A stretch of 64,000 nucleotides of DNA, taken from NCBI RefSeq assembly GCF_001718415.1, contig NZ_CP013377.1:2666001-2730000 (forward strand), written 5' to 3'. The position numbers were made by a program, and so were the translations under genes. How positions within the stretch are numbered: the first letter of the stretch is position 1; the number at the start of each line of letters is the position of its first letter. Under the pieces are notes generated by a model, which saw nothing but the letters and a program-made list of their open reading frames with translations, had not been told where the DNA came from and did no database searches. Origin of the DNA: Burkholderia pseudomultivorans. GTDB taxonomy: Bacteria > Pseudomonadota > Gammaproteobacteria > Burkholderiales > Burkholderiaceae. This document shows positions 42,612 through 52,038 of this stretch, piece by piece.

Positions 42612-43397
42612 ATGAGCGATTTTTTCACCGGGATCGTGTCTTTCTTGACGGGGATCGCGTCCGCTGTCGAATTCGTGGCGATGGTGTTTGCATTCTTCGG
42701 CGGCGCTCTCTTTGAGGCAATCGGCCCGCTTATCGCCATCGCCGTCACGCTGCTGTTGCTGTGGCGCACCGTGCATCGCTTTCGCACCCATCCCGGCCGT
42801 GGACGGTTCCTGCCGCTTCGGCCGATACCGGTTTTACTTGTATTGGGCGTTCTGGCGATCGATGCCACGGCCATCGAGATGGTCCGGTACAGGTACCACC
42901 TCGAGTACGCAAACTATGAAGCGATAAAACAAACGAGGGAATGGGAAAGGCAATTTCTTCCCGCGTCCATCCAGTATGGCCAATTGCGCATCCCGGCAGG
43001 TTCTCTGGTGAACTTCTCGTATCCGACGAACGATACGCTTCTGACGGCAAGGATCCGGTTTGCGAGCCCGATGCCCGTGGCAGGCGTGACGGCGACGGCG
43101 CTCGACGTGACCAATGACAAGGTCGCCACGCTGGAGCTGGCAAACGACCAACGAATCGGCGACGTGCAATGCCATCGCGGGAAGCTCGCCGTATTTTCGA
43201 TTCCGACGAGATACCAGGTGCGCAAGAACGGTGAATTCGTCCATTCCGAGCCATTCGATTTCTCCAAATGGCATTTCGAACAATGCAGCGATGCGCCGGG
43301 AATCGACGTGAAACTTCCGAAGCCGCCTCCGCCGGAACCTTCGCTGTGGAGCCAGCTGCTGCCGCGCCGGGCCGCCGGAACGGGATTTGGCGGATAG
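42612..43397 (+). CDS. membrane-anchored protein of unknown function
   Basis: About 261 residues. Two to three N-terminal membrane helices (AVEFVAMVFAFFGGALFEAI, GPLIAIAVTLLLLWRTV, PIPVLLVLGVLAIDATAIEM) are followed by a soluble domain of about 150 residues (residues 100-250) with beta-rich content (IRIPAGSLVNFSYPTND-like, ARIRFASPMPVAGV, RIGDVQCHRGKLAVFSIP) and a Pro-rich tail. No family recognised. The sequence is less GC-rich than the genes around it, which may mean horizontal origin. Two small genes follow (43531, 43838). Confidence 0.7.
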   Translation: MSDFFTGIVSFLTGIASAVEFVAMVFAFFGGALFEAIGPLIAIAVTLLLLWRTVHRFRTHPGRGRFLPLRPIPVLLVLGVLAIDATAIEMVRYRYHLEYANYEAIKQTREWERQFLPASIQYGQLRIPAGSLVNFSYPTNDTLLTARIRFASPMPVAGVTATALDVTNDKVATLELANDQRIGDVQCHRGKLAVFSIPTRYQVRKNGEFVHSEPFDFSKWHFEQCSDAPGIDVKLPKPPPPEPSLWSQLLPRRAAGTGFGG

Positions 43398-43530
43398 CGC
43401 GGCAGCCCCGGTTGCCGGGGTTCTGCCCGGTTCTCGCCTATCCGACATGGCTCGGCCGCTTGCAGTCATACGGCAAGCCGATCATGATGCTGCTCGGCAA
43501 TCCGCCACGCCAACCGCTGCATACTCGCCC

Positions 43531-43845
43531 ATGCATTGCCCCTATTGTTCCGCCACGCTCGCGATCTCGCCGGGAGGAGAACTTCGGTGCTCGTCGACCG
43601 GCGCATCCTTCAGCGCGTCGGTGCGCGCACGACTCGATGCGGTCGCGGCAAAGCGCGCCGCCACAGTGCCACCCCCGACATTTGACGTCGGCCGGTGGTT
43701 TTGCCCGCGCTGCGGCAAGACAACCCTGCGCGGTGTGTGCGACGACTGCGGTGTCGTGATAACCGCAGGACTGGCGAGGGAACTGCTGGAATTGAATCCG
43801 CACGTCGATGCCAGGACGCTGAACGGGAATTCCCCCAATGAGTGA
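43531..43845 (+). CDS. small zinc-ribbon protein
   Basis: About 104 residues with two cysteine motifs: CPYC (near the N-terminus) with a later Cys, and CPRC with CDDC about 14 residues later, a rubredoxin-like/zinc-ribbon pattern. The start ATG 43531 (MHCPYCSATLAISPGG) is chosen because the first cysteine pair follows at once; 43447 is possible. It overlaps the next gene by 8 bases. It may bind zinc and act in a protein complex with its neighbours; function unknown. Confidence 0.65.
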   Translation: MHCPYCSATLAISPGGELRCSSTGASFSASVRARLDAVAAKRAATVPPPTFDVGRWFCPRCGKTTLRGVCDDCGVVITAGLARELLELNPHVDARTLNGNSPNE

Positions 43846-44050
43846 CATCGGTATCGAACTGCCAGCCTGGGTCATTCCGGTGATGTTCGGCGCCATCTAC
43901 TGGCCATTGACGCTGTTTTTCGGCTGCCTTTCCCTGTACGTCGGCGTGCTGCGCGTGCGCGGCATCGCGCGCATCGTGTTCATCGCGATCGCGCTGCCGC
44001 TCATCGCCGATGCAGGCCTCGGGATTTACTACGCCATTGCCGGGTATTAG
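43838..44050 (+). CDS. small two-helix membrane protein of unknown function
   Basis: A 70-residue protein with two membrane helices (WVIPVMFGAIYWPLTLFFG and ARIVFIAIALPLIADAGLGI). ATG 43838 overlaps the zinc-ribbon gene by 8 bases, a sign of coupled translation. Together with 42612 and 43531 it forms a three-gene unknown unit. No motif for a toxin, holin or transport function stands out. Confidence 0.65.
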   Translation: MSDIGIELPAWVIPVMFGAIYWPLTLFFGCLSLYVGVLRVRGIARIVFIAIALPLIADAGLGIYYAIAGY

Positions 44051-44109
44051 GCGGCGCCACATGGCCCCGTCGGCGAACGATATCCGCCGATTTCACGGCG
44101 CGGCGCACT

Positions 44110-45831
44110 TCACCTCAAATTGGTCTTCGCCAGCTCGACGATCTCGTCGCCGCGTCCGCTCAGGATCGCGCGCAGCATGAACAGGCTGAATCCCTTCGCA
44201 TGCGCGAGTTCGATCTTCGGCGGCATCGCCAGCTCGTACTTCGACGTGACGACGTCGACGAGCGCCGGCCCGTCGTGCGCGAACGCCGTGCGCAGTGCGT
44301 GCTCGATGTTCTCCGAATGCTCGACGCGTACGCTGAAGATACCCGCGCCTTTCGCAATCGCCGCAAAATCCGTCGGGCTCAGGTCGACGTTCGTATCCAG
44401 ATAGCCGGCCGCCTTCAGCTCCATCGACACGAAGCCGAGCAGACTGTTGTTGTAGACGACGATCTTGATCGGCAGGTTGAGCTGGCGCGCACTCAGCAGG
44501 TCGCCGAGCAGCATCGACAGCCCGCCGTCGCCGGACAGCGACACGACCTGCCGCCCCGGATGCGCGCCCTGCGCGCCGAGCGCCTGCGGCATCGCGTTCG
44601 CCATCGAGCCGTGATTGAACGAGCCGTGCAGCTGACGCTTGCCGTTCATCGTCAGATAGCGCGCGGCCCACAGCGTCGGCGTACCGACATCCGCCGTGAA
44701 GATCGCGTCGTCGGCCGCGACTTCATCGACGATCTTCGTCAGGTATTGCGGATGGATCGCGCGGCCCGGCGGCTCGGCCACCGCGAGATCGTCGAGCCCC
44801 TTGCGCGCGGTCGCATAATGCTTCAGCGCGTTTTCGAGGAAGCGCCGTTGCGTCTTGCGCGTCAGGCGCGGCAGCAGCGCCGCGATCGTCTCCTTCACGG
44901 TGCCGACCAGACCGAGCGCAAGCGGCGCGCGATGGCCGAGTTGCGACCCCTTCCAGTCGATCTGCGCGATCTTCGCATTCGACGGATAGAACGGCCGGTA
45001 CGGAAAATCCGTGCCGAGCATCAGCAGCGTGTCGCACGATTCCATCGCGTGATAGCCGGAGCTGAAACCGATCAGCCCCGTCATCCCGACGTCGAACGGA
45101 TTGTCCCATTCGACGAACTGCTTGCCGCGCAACGCATGCACGACCGGCGCACCGAGCGTGTCGGCCAGCGCGACGACCTCATCGTGCGCCCCCTGCGTGC
45201 CGCTGCCGCACAGCAGCGTGACCGCGTCGGACGCGTTCAGCAGCGCCGCGAGCCGGTCGAGATCGGCGTCGGCCGGCACGATCGACGGCGGCGCCGCGTC
45301 GTGCCAGCGCGGCGCTTCGTCGGGACCGTCGCCGAGCGCGATGTCGCCCGGCAGCACGATCACGGCGACGCCGCGTTCGTCGATCGCGGTGCGCATCGCG
45401 CGCGCGAGCAGCCGCGGGAACTGCGACGCATTGGTCACCAGTTCCGCAAAGTGACTGCATTCGCGGAACAGTTCCTGCGGATGGGTTTCCTGGAAATAGC
45501 CGAGGCCGATCTCGGTCGACGGGATGTGCGCGGCGATCGCGAGCACCGGCTGATGATTGCGGTGGCAGTCGTACAGCCCGTTGATCAGGTGCAGGTTGCC
45601 GGGGCCGCAACTGCCCGCGCACACCGCGAGCCGCCCGGTCGATGCGGCATCCGCGCCGGCCGCGAACGCCGCGCTCTCCTCGTGACGCGTATGCATCCAC
45701 CGGATCGAGCCGATCTGGCTCAGGCTGAACGACAGGCCGTTCAGGCTGTCGCCGGTCACGCCCCAGATACGCTCGACGCCCGCTGCCGCCAGCGTCTTCG
45801 CCAGATATTCCGCCATCGTCTGTCTTGCCAT
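44110..45831 (-). CDS. poxB: pyruvate dehydrogenase (quinone) / pyruvate oxidase, thiamine-diphosphate dependent
   Basis: A 573-residue protein, the size of E. coli PoxB (572). N-terminal pyrimidine-binding domain with the catalytic Glu in [17 protein letters not shown], middle domain with the FAD region, and C-terminal diphosphate-binding motif [20 protein letters not shown] followed by VVYNN. The end ([15 protein letters not shown]) resembles the lipid-binding C-terminal alpha-peptide. It converts pyruvate to acetate and carbon dioxide with electrons to quinone at the membrane. Start 45831 has GAGGG upstream. The whole pattern also resembles YdaP-like pyruvate oxidases; the quinone preference is inferred. 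Confidence 0.9.
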   Translation of the reverse strand: MARQTMAEYLAKTLAAAGVERIWGVTGDSLNGLSFSLSQIGSIRWMHTRHEESAAFAAGADAASTGRLAVCAGSCGPGNLHLINGLYDCHRNHQPVLAIAAHIPSTEIGLGYFQETHPQELFRECSHFAELVTNASQFPRLLARAMRTAIDERGVAVIVLPGDIALGDGPDEAPRWHDAAPPSIVPADADLDRLAALLNASDAVTLLCGSGTQGAHDEVVALADTLGAPVVHALRGKQFVEWDNPFDVGMTGLIGFSSGYHAMESCDTLLMLGTDFPYRPFYPSNAKIAQIDWKGSQLGHRAPLALGLVGTVKETIAALLPRLTRKTQRRFLENALKHYATARKGLDDLAVAEPPGRAIHPQYLTKIVDEVAADDAIFTADVGTPTLWAARYLTMNGKRQLHGSFNHGSMANAMPQALGAQGAHPGRQVVSLSGDGGLSMLLGDLLSARQLNLPIKIVVYNNSLLGFVSMELKAAGYLDTNVDLSPTDFAAIAKGAGIFSVRVEHSENIEHALRTAFAHDGPALVDVVTSKYELAMPPKIELAHAKGFSLFMLRAILSGRGDEIVELAKTNLR

Positions 45832-46055
45832 GATGCCCTCGCTCGCAGGTTGGGTTGTCGCGACATGCCGGTGTGCGTGCGCGCCGGTTCGTCCCGCGTG
45901 CCGGCGCGGCACCTCTGCGCATGATAGACAAACGCGGGAATCGGCGTCCTGAACGCGCATTTGCGTGCATTGTTTCGCAGCCCGCGCATCCGCCGCGGCC
46001 GTCATCGGTTCGTCAGATGGCCGACAGGCAAACGAAACAGGCAAGCGCGGCCGCG

Positions 46056-46556
46056 CTAGACCGGCAACGCATGCGTCGAAAGAATTTCCTTGAGCACCAT
46101 GAACGACCTCACCTGCCGCACGCCCGGCAGATACAGCAGTTGCTCGGCATGCAGCCGATTGAAACTCTCGTTGTCGCGCGTGCGCACCAGCATGAAGTAG
46201 TCGAATTCGCCGGTCACGACATGGCATTCGACGCATCCCGAGACTTTCTGCGCCGCCGTCTCGAATGCGGCGAACGCTTCGGGCGTCGAGCGATCGAGCA
46301 CGAAGCCGATCACGACCAGCATGCCGGCGCCGAGCGGCTTCGGGTCCAGCAGCGCGACGATGCCGCGGATCAGCCCCATTTCCTTCAGCCGCTCGACACG
46401 CCGCAGGCATGCGGGCGCACTCAGCTTCACCTTCGCGGCGAGGCTCACGTTCGAGATCGACGCATCCCGCTGCAACTGCCGAAGAATCGCGCGGTCGATG
46501 CGATCGAGTGCCGGCGCGGCGTCGCCGGGGGAAACCGCTTTCCTTTCTAATTTCAT
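46056..46556 (-). CDS. acdR: Lrp/AsnC-family regulator, probable AcdR
   Basis: About 166 residues. Winged helix ([40 protein letters not shown]) followed by the RAM effector domain ([39 protein letters not shown]). It is divergent from acdS with 191 bases between starts, the standard arrangement of the AcdR activator and ACC deaminase in Burkholderia and Pseudomonas. The start at 46556 avoids an N-terminal extension. AcdR activates acdS when ACC or leucine-related ligands are present (family knowledge). Confidence 0.88.
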   Translation of the reverse strand: MKLERKAVSPGDAAPALDRIDRAILRQLQRDASISNVSLAAKVKLSAPACLRRVERLKEMGLIRGIVALLDPKPLGAGMLVVIGFVLDRSTPEAFAAFETAAQKVSGCVECHVVTGEFDYFMLVRTRDNESFNRLHAEQLLYLPGVRQVRSFMVLKEILSTHALPV

Positions 46557-46747
46557 TGCGTCTCGCTCCGTTTTGACGAACTGAAATTGCTTGGTCAATG
46601 GTCCGGTCTTCGACAACGTAGGCCGACGCGATTTATTTCGCAAGCTCATTTCGCATCGATGTTCCTATCATCTTCTGACGGGATGCGCGGCCGCCGGCCG
46701 TGCGCGAACGATCCCGCCTTTCCCCCCAACGTCCCCGGAGCCCGCCG

Positions 46748-47764
46748 ATGAACCTGCAACGTTTCCCCCGTTATCCGCTGACGTTCGGCCCGACGCCGAT
46801 CCAGCCGCTCAAGCGCCTGAGCGATCACCTCGGCGGCACGGTCGAGCTCTACGCGAAACGGGAGGACTGCAACAGCGGGCTCGCGTTCGGCGGCAACAAG
46901 ACGCGCAAGCTCGAGTACCTGATTCCCGATGCGCTCGAACAGCGCGCGGACACGCTCGTGTCGATCGGCGGCGTCCAGTCGAACCAGACGCGGCAGGTCG
47001 CAGCCGTCGCCGCGCATCTCGGCATGAAGTGCGTGCTGGTGCAGGAGCATTGGGTGAACTACGACGATCCGGTCTACGACCGGGTCGGCAACATCCAGCT
47101 ATCGCGCATGATGGGCGCCGACGTGCGGCTCGTGCCGGACGGCTTCGACATCGGCATTCGCCGCAGCTGGGAGGAAGCACTCGAAAGCGTGAAGCGGGCG
47201 GGCGGCAAGCCGTATCCGATTCCGGCCGGCTGCTCGGAGCATCCGCTCGGCGGGCTCGGCTTCGTCGGATTTGCCGAGGAAGTGCGCGCGCAGGAAGCGC
47301 AGCTCGGCTTCCGGTTCGACTACATCGTCGTGTGCTCGGTGACGGGCAGCACTCAGGCGGGGATGGTCGTCGGCTTCGCGGCCGACGGACGCGCCGACCG
47401 CGTGATCGGCATCGACGCGTCGGCGACGCCCGAACGCACGCGCGAGCAGATCACGCGCATCGCACGCCATACGGCCGCCCTCGTCGAACTCGGACGCGAG
47501 ATCACCGATGCGGACGTGGTCCTCGACAAGCGCTACGCCGGCCCCGAGTACGGGCTGCCGAACGACGGCACGCTCGACGCGATTCGTCTGTGCGCGCGGC
47601 TCGAAGGCGTGCTGACCGATCCCGTCTACGAAGGGAAGTCGATGCACGGGATGATCGACAAGGTGCGGCGCGGCGAATTCGAGCCGGGCTCGAAAGTGCT
47701 GTACGCGCATCTTGGCGGCGCGCCGGCGTTGAGCGCGTACAGCGGGATGTTCGGCGAAGGCTGA
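46748..47764 (+). CDS. acdS: 1-aminocyclopropane-1-carboxylate (ACC) deaminase
   Basis: A 338-residue PLP enzyme of exactly the usual length. Key residues are in place: Lys51 (FGGNKTRK, the PLP lysine), Ser78 (GVQSNQ), Tyr268 and Tyr294 ([11 protein letters not shown]), and the two specificity positions Glu295 and Leu322 that separate ACC deaminase from D-cysteine desulfhydrase. It breaks the plant ethylene precursor ACC into 2-oxobutanoate and ammonia, which lowers plant ethylene. Divergent from acdR. Convergent with the usher gene. Confidence 0.95.
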   Translation: MNLQRFPRYPLTFGPTPIQPLKRLSDHLGGTVELYAKREDCNSGLAFGGNKTRKLEYLIPDALEQRADTLVSIGGVQSNQTRQVAAVAAHLGMKCVLVQEHWVNYDDPVYDRVGNIQLSRMMGADVRLVPDGFDIGIRRSWEEALESVKRAGGKPYPIPAGCSEHPLGGLGFVGFAEEVRAQEAQLGFRFDYIVVCSVTGSTQAGMVVGFAADGRADRVIGIDASATPERTREQITRIARHTAALVELGREITDADVVLDKRYAGPEYGLPNDGTLDAIRLCARLEGVLTDPVYEGKSMHGMIDKVRRGEFEPGSKVLYAHLGGAPALSAYSGMFGEG

Positions 47765-47822
47765 TGCGCGGCACGGGGCGGCGACGTCCCGCCGATCGCG
47801 CGACGATACCGGGGCCGGTCGT

Positions 47823-50372
47823 TCACGAATCCGCGTTCTGCGTGTCGAGCGCGGCAACCGGTGCACCGGCCGGATCGGGGATGCACTCGGCGTCGACGAC
47901 GTCATAGCTCAACGACGGATCGGCCTGCGGCAACGTATAGCGGACGCGGCATCCGTTGTCGCGCCAGCGCACCTCGAAGTCGCCGTGATCCTGCGCGCCG
48001 AACACCATCAGGCGCGACTGGTTGTCGACCACGCCGAGCGTGCGGCCCGTGTCGTCATATGCCATCGCGCCGATCGGCACGGTCGCGTCGCCCTTCGTCT
48101 GCAGCACGAACTGCACGCGACGGCCGACCTCCGCTTCGAAGTCGGCCGCGACCACCGCGCCGCGCGTCGGCACGAGCACCTTGGTACTGTCGGACACTTC
48201 GGTATCCGTGCCGAGCGACGCCGCCGCGAGGTTCAGCCAGTTATAGCGATACGGCTGCATATAAGGCACCACCGCATAGCCGCGACCGTCCGTCGAAATC
48301 GACGACGACGCATCGAGCTGCGCACCCTTGACGCCCGACACGCGCATCACCGCGAAGGTTTCGCCGACCGGCTGGCCGAACGTCACACCACCCCGATGAA
48401 TCACCATCGACCCGGCGGCGCTCGCGTCGAAGTGTCCGCCGTAGCGGCTCTGGTTGTAGTTCGCGCCCAGCTTGCCCATGCGCGCATCCCAGCTCATGCC
48501 GAGGCCGCCGGACGCGCCGCCGTGCTTCTCGTAGCCGGCCTGCGCCGAAAAGCCGAGCGTGCCGTTCCGGTCGACGAAACCCGAGACGCCGCTCTGCACG
48601 TTCGCGCTGCCGTCGAGCGACGACACCACGTTGGTATACGCGCGCAGCGAGCGCCCCCCGCCGCCGAGCGGAATGCTCGCCGACACGGTCACCTGCGTAT
48701 CCGATCGACGCCACGCGCCGCTCTCGCGCGTATGCGACAGCGCGACGCTGTAGCTGGCGGCGGACAGGTTGCCGCTATACCCGAGCTGATAGCGACGACT
48801 GCGCCCCGACTCGCCCCAATAGCTGGTTTCCCCCAGCGACACGAACAGCGAGCCGCGCCGGATCGACTGGTTGACGTTGACGTCGAACCGGCTTTTCTGG
48901 CGCTGATAGCCATACGGCTGCACGAGGCCCAGATCGTCGGCATGCTGCGCAAAGGTGCGAAAGCCCTCGGTCGAGTAGCGATAGCCGACCATCGTCAACG
49001 TCGTGTCGGTCGCAGCCAGCGTCTTCGAATACAGCAAGCGCGCACTTTGCCCGCGCTGCGTTCGGTTGCCTGCATCGGACTGACTGTGCGTAACGTCGAG
49101 CGACAGGCCGCCGAACGGCGAATTGAAGCCCGCGCCGAGGTTCAGCGCGGTATAGCGCTGCGAAACCAGCAGCCCGCCGAACCCGGTGACGTTGTCGGTC
49201 ACGCCATACACGAGCGTCGCCATCGCAAAGGTCGGCGACGGCTTGCCGGTGTTGCGGAATTTCCCGGTCGCGAAGTGGTAGCGCAGGCCGCCGCGACGCA
49301 CCATCACCGGCACGTACGAATACGCCTGCGTGAAGGTGCGCACGCGGCCGTCGGCTTCGATGATCCGCACCTCGAGGTCGCCGTTCGAACCGCTCGGATA
49401 GATGTCGGCGATTTCGAATGCGCCCGGCGACACGGGCGTCGAGTAAATGAGATACCCGTTCTGGCGCACCTCGACGGTCGCATGACTCTCCGCGATGCCG
49501 CGCACGACCGGCGCGAAGCCGTTCTCGTTATCGGGCAGCATCCCCGTATCCGACGCAAGCTGTGCGCCGAGAAACCGGAAGCTGTCGAAGATCTGTCCGG
49601 ACGTATACAGCTCGCCGGCCGCCATTCTCCCTTTGATCGCGCGCAGATCGCGCTCCGCGTACGTCCGGTTGCTCGAGAATCGCGTCAGGTTGCCGCTGCG
49701 CGTCAACGACGCATCGTTGCGCAAGCGCCAGCGGCCGACGTTGAAACCGTTGTGCAATCCAAGGTAGTAGTAGTCGCTGTTGTATCCGCCGCCCGTGTTC
49801 CGGCTGTAACTCGCCTGATAGTCGGAGAACAGTGCGGTTATGCCGTCATCCCAAAGGGACTCGTCGACATGGCCGCGCGGTTGCCGCGCCATGTACTTCT
49901 GCGGCATCGCGAGATGCAGCGACAGCGCATGGATGTCGAAATCCACCGACGCGCCGCTGTCGCCGCCGAAGAAGCCGACCACCGCGTCGTCGGGACTTCC
50001 CGGCGGCACCAGGCCGTCCGCTTCGAGCTTCGCGATATCGATGCCGATCTGCTTCAACACGCCGACCGTCAGCAACGGCTTGACGATCTTGTCGTCGCCG
50101 TCGTCGGCAAACCGCACCGACGCCCGCTTGACGAGCGACTGATTCAGATAGAGGTCGAGTTCGTACGTGCCCGGTACGACGCCATTGCCGCTTTCGAAGT
50201 ACGACATTTCGACCGGCGCATCGTCGCGCTTGAGCAGGATCTCGTTGAATTGAACGACCGACGCCGGCGCGCTGCCCGGAAGCGCCATGCCCAGCAGGAC
50301 CAGAAAGCAGGCGGGAGAACGGCCGGATACTGTCGGCTTGTTCCGCTTCTTGGTCTTCTTGATGTTTTCCAT
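47823..50372 (-). CDS. fimbrial outer-membrane usher protein
   Basis: An 849-residue usher with signal peptide (LVLLGMALPGSAPA), N-terminal chaperone-binding domain (VVQFNEILLKRDDAPVEMSY, with the usual pattern), a 24-strand barrel with plug domain (residues about 130-660; YGVTDNVTGFGGLLVSQRYT, LNLGAGFNSPFGG) and two C-terminal domains (GYAVVPYMQPYRYNWLNL, ending VRYTLPQADPSLSYDVVDAEC). AGGAG lies before the ATG. It threads pilus subunits across the outer membrane. It is the last gene of the minus-strand pilus unit, 90 bases after the chaperone gene. Confidence 0.95.
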   Translation of the reverse strand: MENIKKTKKRNKPTVSGRSPACFLVLLGMALPGSAPASVVQFNEILLKRDDAPVEMSYFESGNGVVPGTYELDLYLNQSLVKRASVRFADDGDDKIVKPLLTVGVLKQIGIDIAKLEADGLVPPGSPDDAVVGFFGGDSGASVDFDIHALSLHLAMPQKYMARQPRGHVDESLWDDGITALFSDYQASYSRNTGGGYNSDYYYLGLHNGFNVGRWRLRNDASLTRSGNLTRFSSNRTYAERDLRAIKGRMAAGELYTSGQIFDSFRFLGAQLASDTGMLPDNENGFAPVVRGIAESHATVEVRQNGYLIYSTPVSPGAFEIADIYPSGSNGDLEVRIIEADGRVRTFTQAYSYVPVMVRRGGLRYHFATGKFRNTGKPSPTFAMATLVYGVTDNVTGFGGLLVSQRYTALNLGAGFNSPFGGLSLDVTHSQSDAGNRTQRGQSARLLYSKTLAATDTTLTMVGYRYSTEGFRTFAQHADDLGLVQPYGYQRQKSRFDVNVNQSIRRGSLFVSLGETSYWGESGRSRRYQLGYSGNLSAASYSVALSHTRESGAWRRSDTQVTVSASIPLGGGGRSLRAYTNVVSSLDGSANVQSGVSGFVDRNGTLGFSAQAGYEKHGGASGGLGMSWDARMGKLGANYNQSRYGGHFDASAAGSMVIHRGGVTFGQPVGETFAVMRVSGVKGAQLDASSSISTDGRGYAVVPYMQPYRYNWLNLAAASLGTDTEVSDSTKVLVPTRGAVVAADFEAEVGRRVQFVLQTKGDATVPIGAMAYDDTGRTLGVVDNQSRLMVFGAQDHGDFEVRWRDNGCRVRYTLPQADPSLSYDVVDAECIPDPAGAPVAALDTQNADS

Positions 50373-50462
50373 CTGGACTCCTCATCAGGTATGCTGCCCC
50401 TGAACAGGAAAGAAAATCCCTCCTCTACAGAAACATGTGGATTGCTGCGGGCGGTCTGGCGC

Positions 50463-51173
50463 TCAAGATGGGGAGACGTCGCGGGAGTGCGACACGATCG
50501 CGCCGTAGTCGTTGACCGTCTCGTATTCGACGCGGGCGGGCGTCGCGTGCTTGCCGGTGATCTCGACGCGCTGCGTGCCGCCGGGCACCGCCATTTCGAC
50601 CGGCACGCGCTGCGCGCTCTGGCCGCTGACCAGCTTGACCGCGCCGAACGAGACGTTGAAACGCGAGTCGTTCCTGACCTCCAGGAATGGCTTGCCGTCG
50701 GCCTCGACGACGCGCCATGAGAGATGGCTCGCGGCCTCGTCCGCATTGCCAGGCAAACCGGACGGCCGGTAAAAGACCTTGACCCGCTGACGCACGGCGA
50801 TCTGCAGCGTGTTGTCGGACTTGGCCTTCTGCGGAATCTCCTGCACGTTCAGCCAGAACACCGACTCCTTGTCGGACGGCAGGCCGCGCCCCTGATAGAA
50901 AATGCGCAGCACCTGCTGCTTGGCGGGCCCCAGCCGGCTCAGCGACGGCGTAATCGCAAACGGGACCGCCGCCTTGGGGTCGCTTCCGGACTCGACCCAC
51001 GACTGGATCATGACGTCCTCGGATGCGCGATTCTTGACCAGGATCGATGCTTCCTTTCCCCCTGGCGGGAATACCACGCGCGTGCTTTCCAGCGTGACGC
51101 CTGCACTCGACAAGCCAGGGAGAATCGACAGCGCACAGGCCAGCAACACGCTGACAATGAATCGTTGTTTCAT
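50463..51173 (-). CDS. fimbrial chaperone (periplasmic, PapD-like)
   Basis: A 236-residue periplasmic chaperone with signal peptide (MKQRFIVSVLLACALSILPG). The two residues that anchor the subunit C-terminus are present: Arg32 (LESTRVVFPPGGKEASI) and Lys132 (RQRVKVFYRPSGL). The second Ig domain follows (HLSWRVVEADGKPFLEVRND). It holds the pilin and adhesin subunits by donor-strand complementation and delivers them to the usher. It lies between pilin and usher with 54 and 90 bases of spacing. Confidence 0.93.
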   Translation of the reverse strand: MKQRFIVSVLLACALSILPGLSSAGVTLESTRVVFPPGGKEASILVKNRASEDVMIQSWVESGSDPKAAVPFAITPSLSRLGPAKQQVLRIFYQGRGLPSDKESVFWLNVQEIPQKAKSDNTLQIAVRQRVKVFYRPSGLPGNADEAASHLSWRVVEADGKPFLEVRNDSRFNVSFGAVKLVSGQSAQRVPVEMAVPGGTQRVEITGKHATPARVEYETVNDYGAIVSHSRDVSPS

Positions 51174-51227
51174 CTCGGATCCGAATTGACGCTGGAGGGA
51201 CCGGGAGATCGCCTCCAGCAGGTTGAC

Positions 51228-51842
51228 TTACTCGTAGGTGAGCGTGAAGGGCAGCGTGCCGTTCGCGACGCCGGCCTTGACCGGGTCGCCGTTCTTCACG
51301 TAGGCCGCGCGCAGCGCCAGCTTGGCCGAATAGTTGACGACTTCCGGATCGCCTTCGGCAGCACCCGGTGTTGTCGTCTTGACGAGCGGCGCGTCGAAGG
51401 TTTCGTTCGCGGCGAGGTTCAGCAGCTTGTTGTCGATGTCGTAGATGCCGATGCCGACGCCTTCCGCCGTGCCGGTCGTCTTCAGCAGATAGACGTTCTT
51501 CGGATCGACGCCCGAGCCGCCGTTCGGGTCGAAGCGGACCTTCACCGTCGTCAGCTTGTCGGCCGTGTTGCCGCAATCGAGATTCAAGTTGATGTTGGTA
51601 CCGGCCGCGATCTGGCCGTCGGCGACCGAGCCGATTGCGTCAGAGCTGACCTTGCCCAGCTTCACTTCGACGTTCTGCGCGCCCTTGCCGCCCGTCACGT
51701 TCGCACCCGCGCCGCTCGAGATCGAGCACGACGCCGTGACGATTTCTCCCGAAAAATTGATGGTGCCGTCTGCCGCCATCACGCTGCTCGTGGCAACGGC
51801 AGCCACTGCAGCCGCGGTTATTTTTTTGATATCGAAAGTCAC
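51228..51842 (-). CDS. major fimbrial subunit
   Basis: A 204-residue pilin: signal peptide (KKITAAAVAAVATSSVMAAD), first Cys in EIVTASCSIS, second in NLDCGN (the conserved disulfide), and a C-terminal LPFTLTYE with the penultimate Tyr that chaperones recognise. The mature sequence TINFSGEIVTASCSIS is typical of type 1-like fimbrial subunits. A strong inverted repeat lies in its leader (51869-51899), and the region upstream is AT-rich, so the gene may have its own promoter. Expected to form the pilus rod. Confidence 0.92.
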   Translation of the reverse strand: MTFDIKKITAAAVAAVATSSVMAADGTINFSGEIVTASCSISSGAGANVTGGKGAQNVEVKLGKVSSDAIGSVADGQIAAGTNINLNLDCGNTADKLTTVKVRFDPNGGSGVDPKNVYLLKTTGTAEGVGIGIYDIDNKLLNLAANETFDAPLVKTTTPGAAEGDPEVVNYSAKLALRAAYVKNGDPVKAGVANGTLPFTLTYE

Positions 51843-51868
51843 GATTTACTCCATTTCAATTGCAAAAT

Positions 51869-51899
51869 TTAACTCTTTTAAACAATCATCAAGAGTTAA
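51869..51899. promoter_or_regulatory. inverted repeat in the pilin leader
   Basis: Perfect 9-base inverted repeat TTAACTCTT-N13-AAGAGTTAA, 27 to 57 bases upstream of the pilin start codon, in an AT-rich stretch. It could be a messenger-stabilising 5' hairpin or an operator. The neighbouring response regulator is a candidate binder, without further support. Confidence 0.5.
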
Positions 51900-51990
51900 T
51901 TTCATTTTATTGGCGGATACCTACCCCAATAAATAGGACATATTCGATAAGGACGCGTATAGATATCGGACTTGTTCTAAACTGAATTTC

Positions 51991-52010
51991 CGATGCGACT
52001 CGTCGCATCG
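51991..52010 (-). terminator. hairpin between adhesin and pilin genes
   Basis: Perfect stem CGATGCGAC / GTCGCATCG around a 2-base centre, 29 bases after the adhesin stop codon. On the minus strand it is followed by a moderately AT-rich stretch but no clean T-run. It may partly end the adhesin transcript, leaving the much needed pilin on a separate, stronger promoter. Confidence 0.5.
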
Positions 52011-52038
52011 AACCGGGCGCGCCGGCAAAGCGTGCGCC

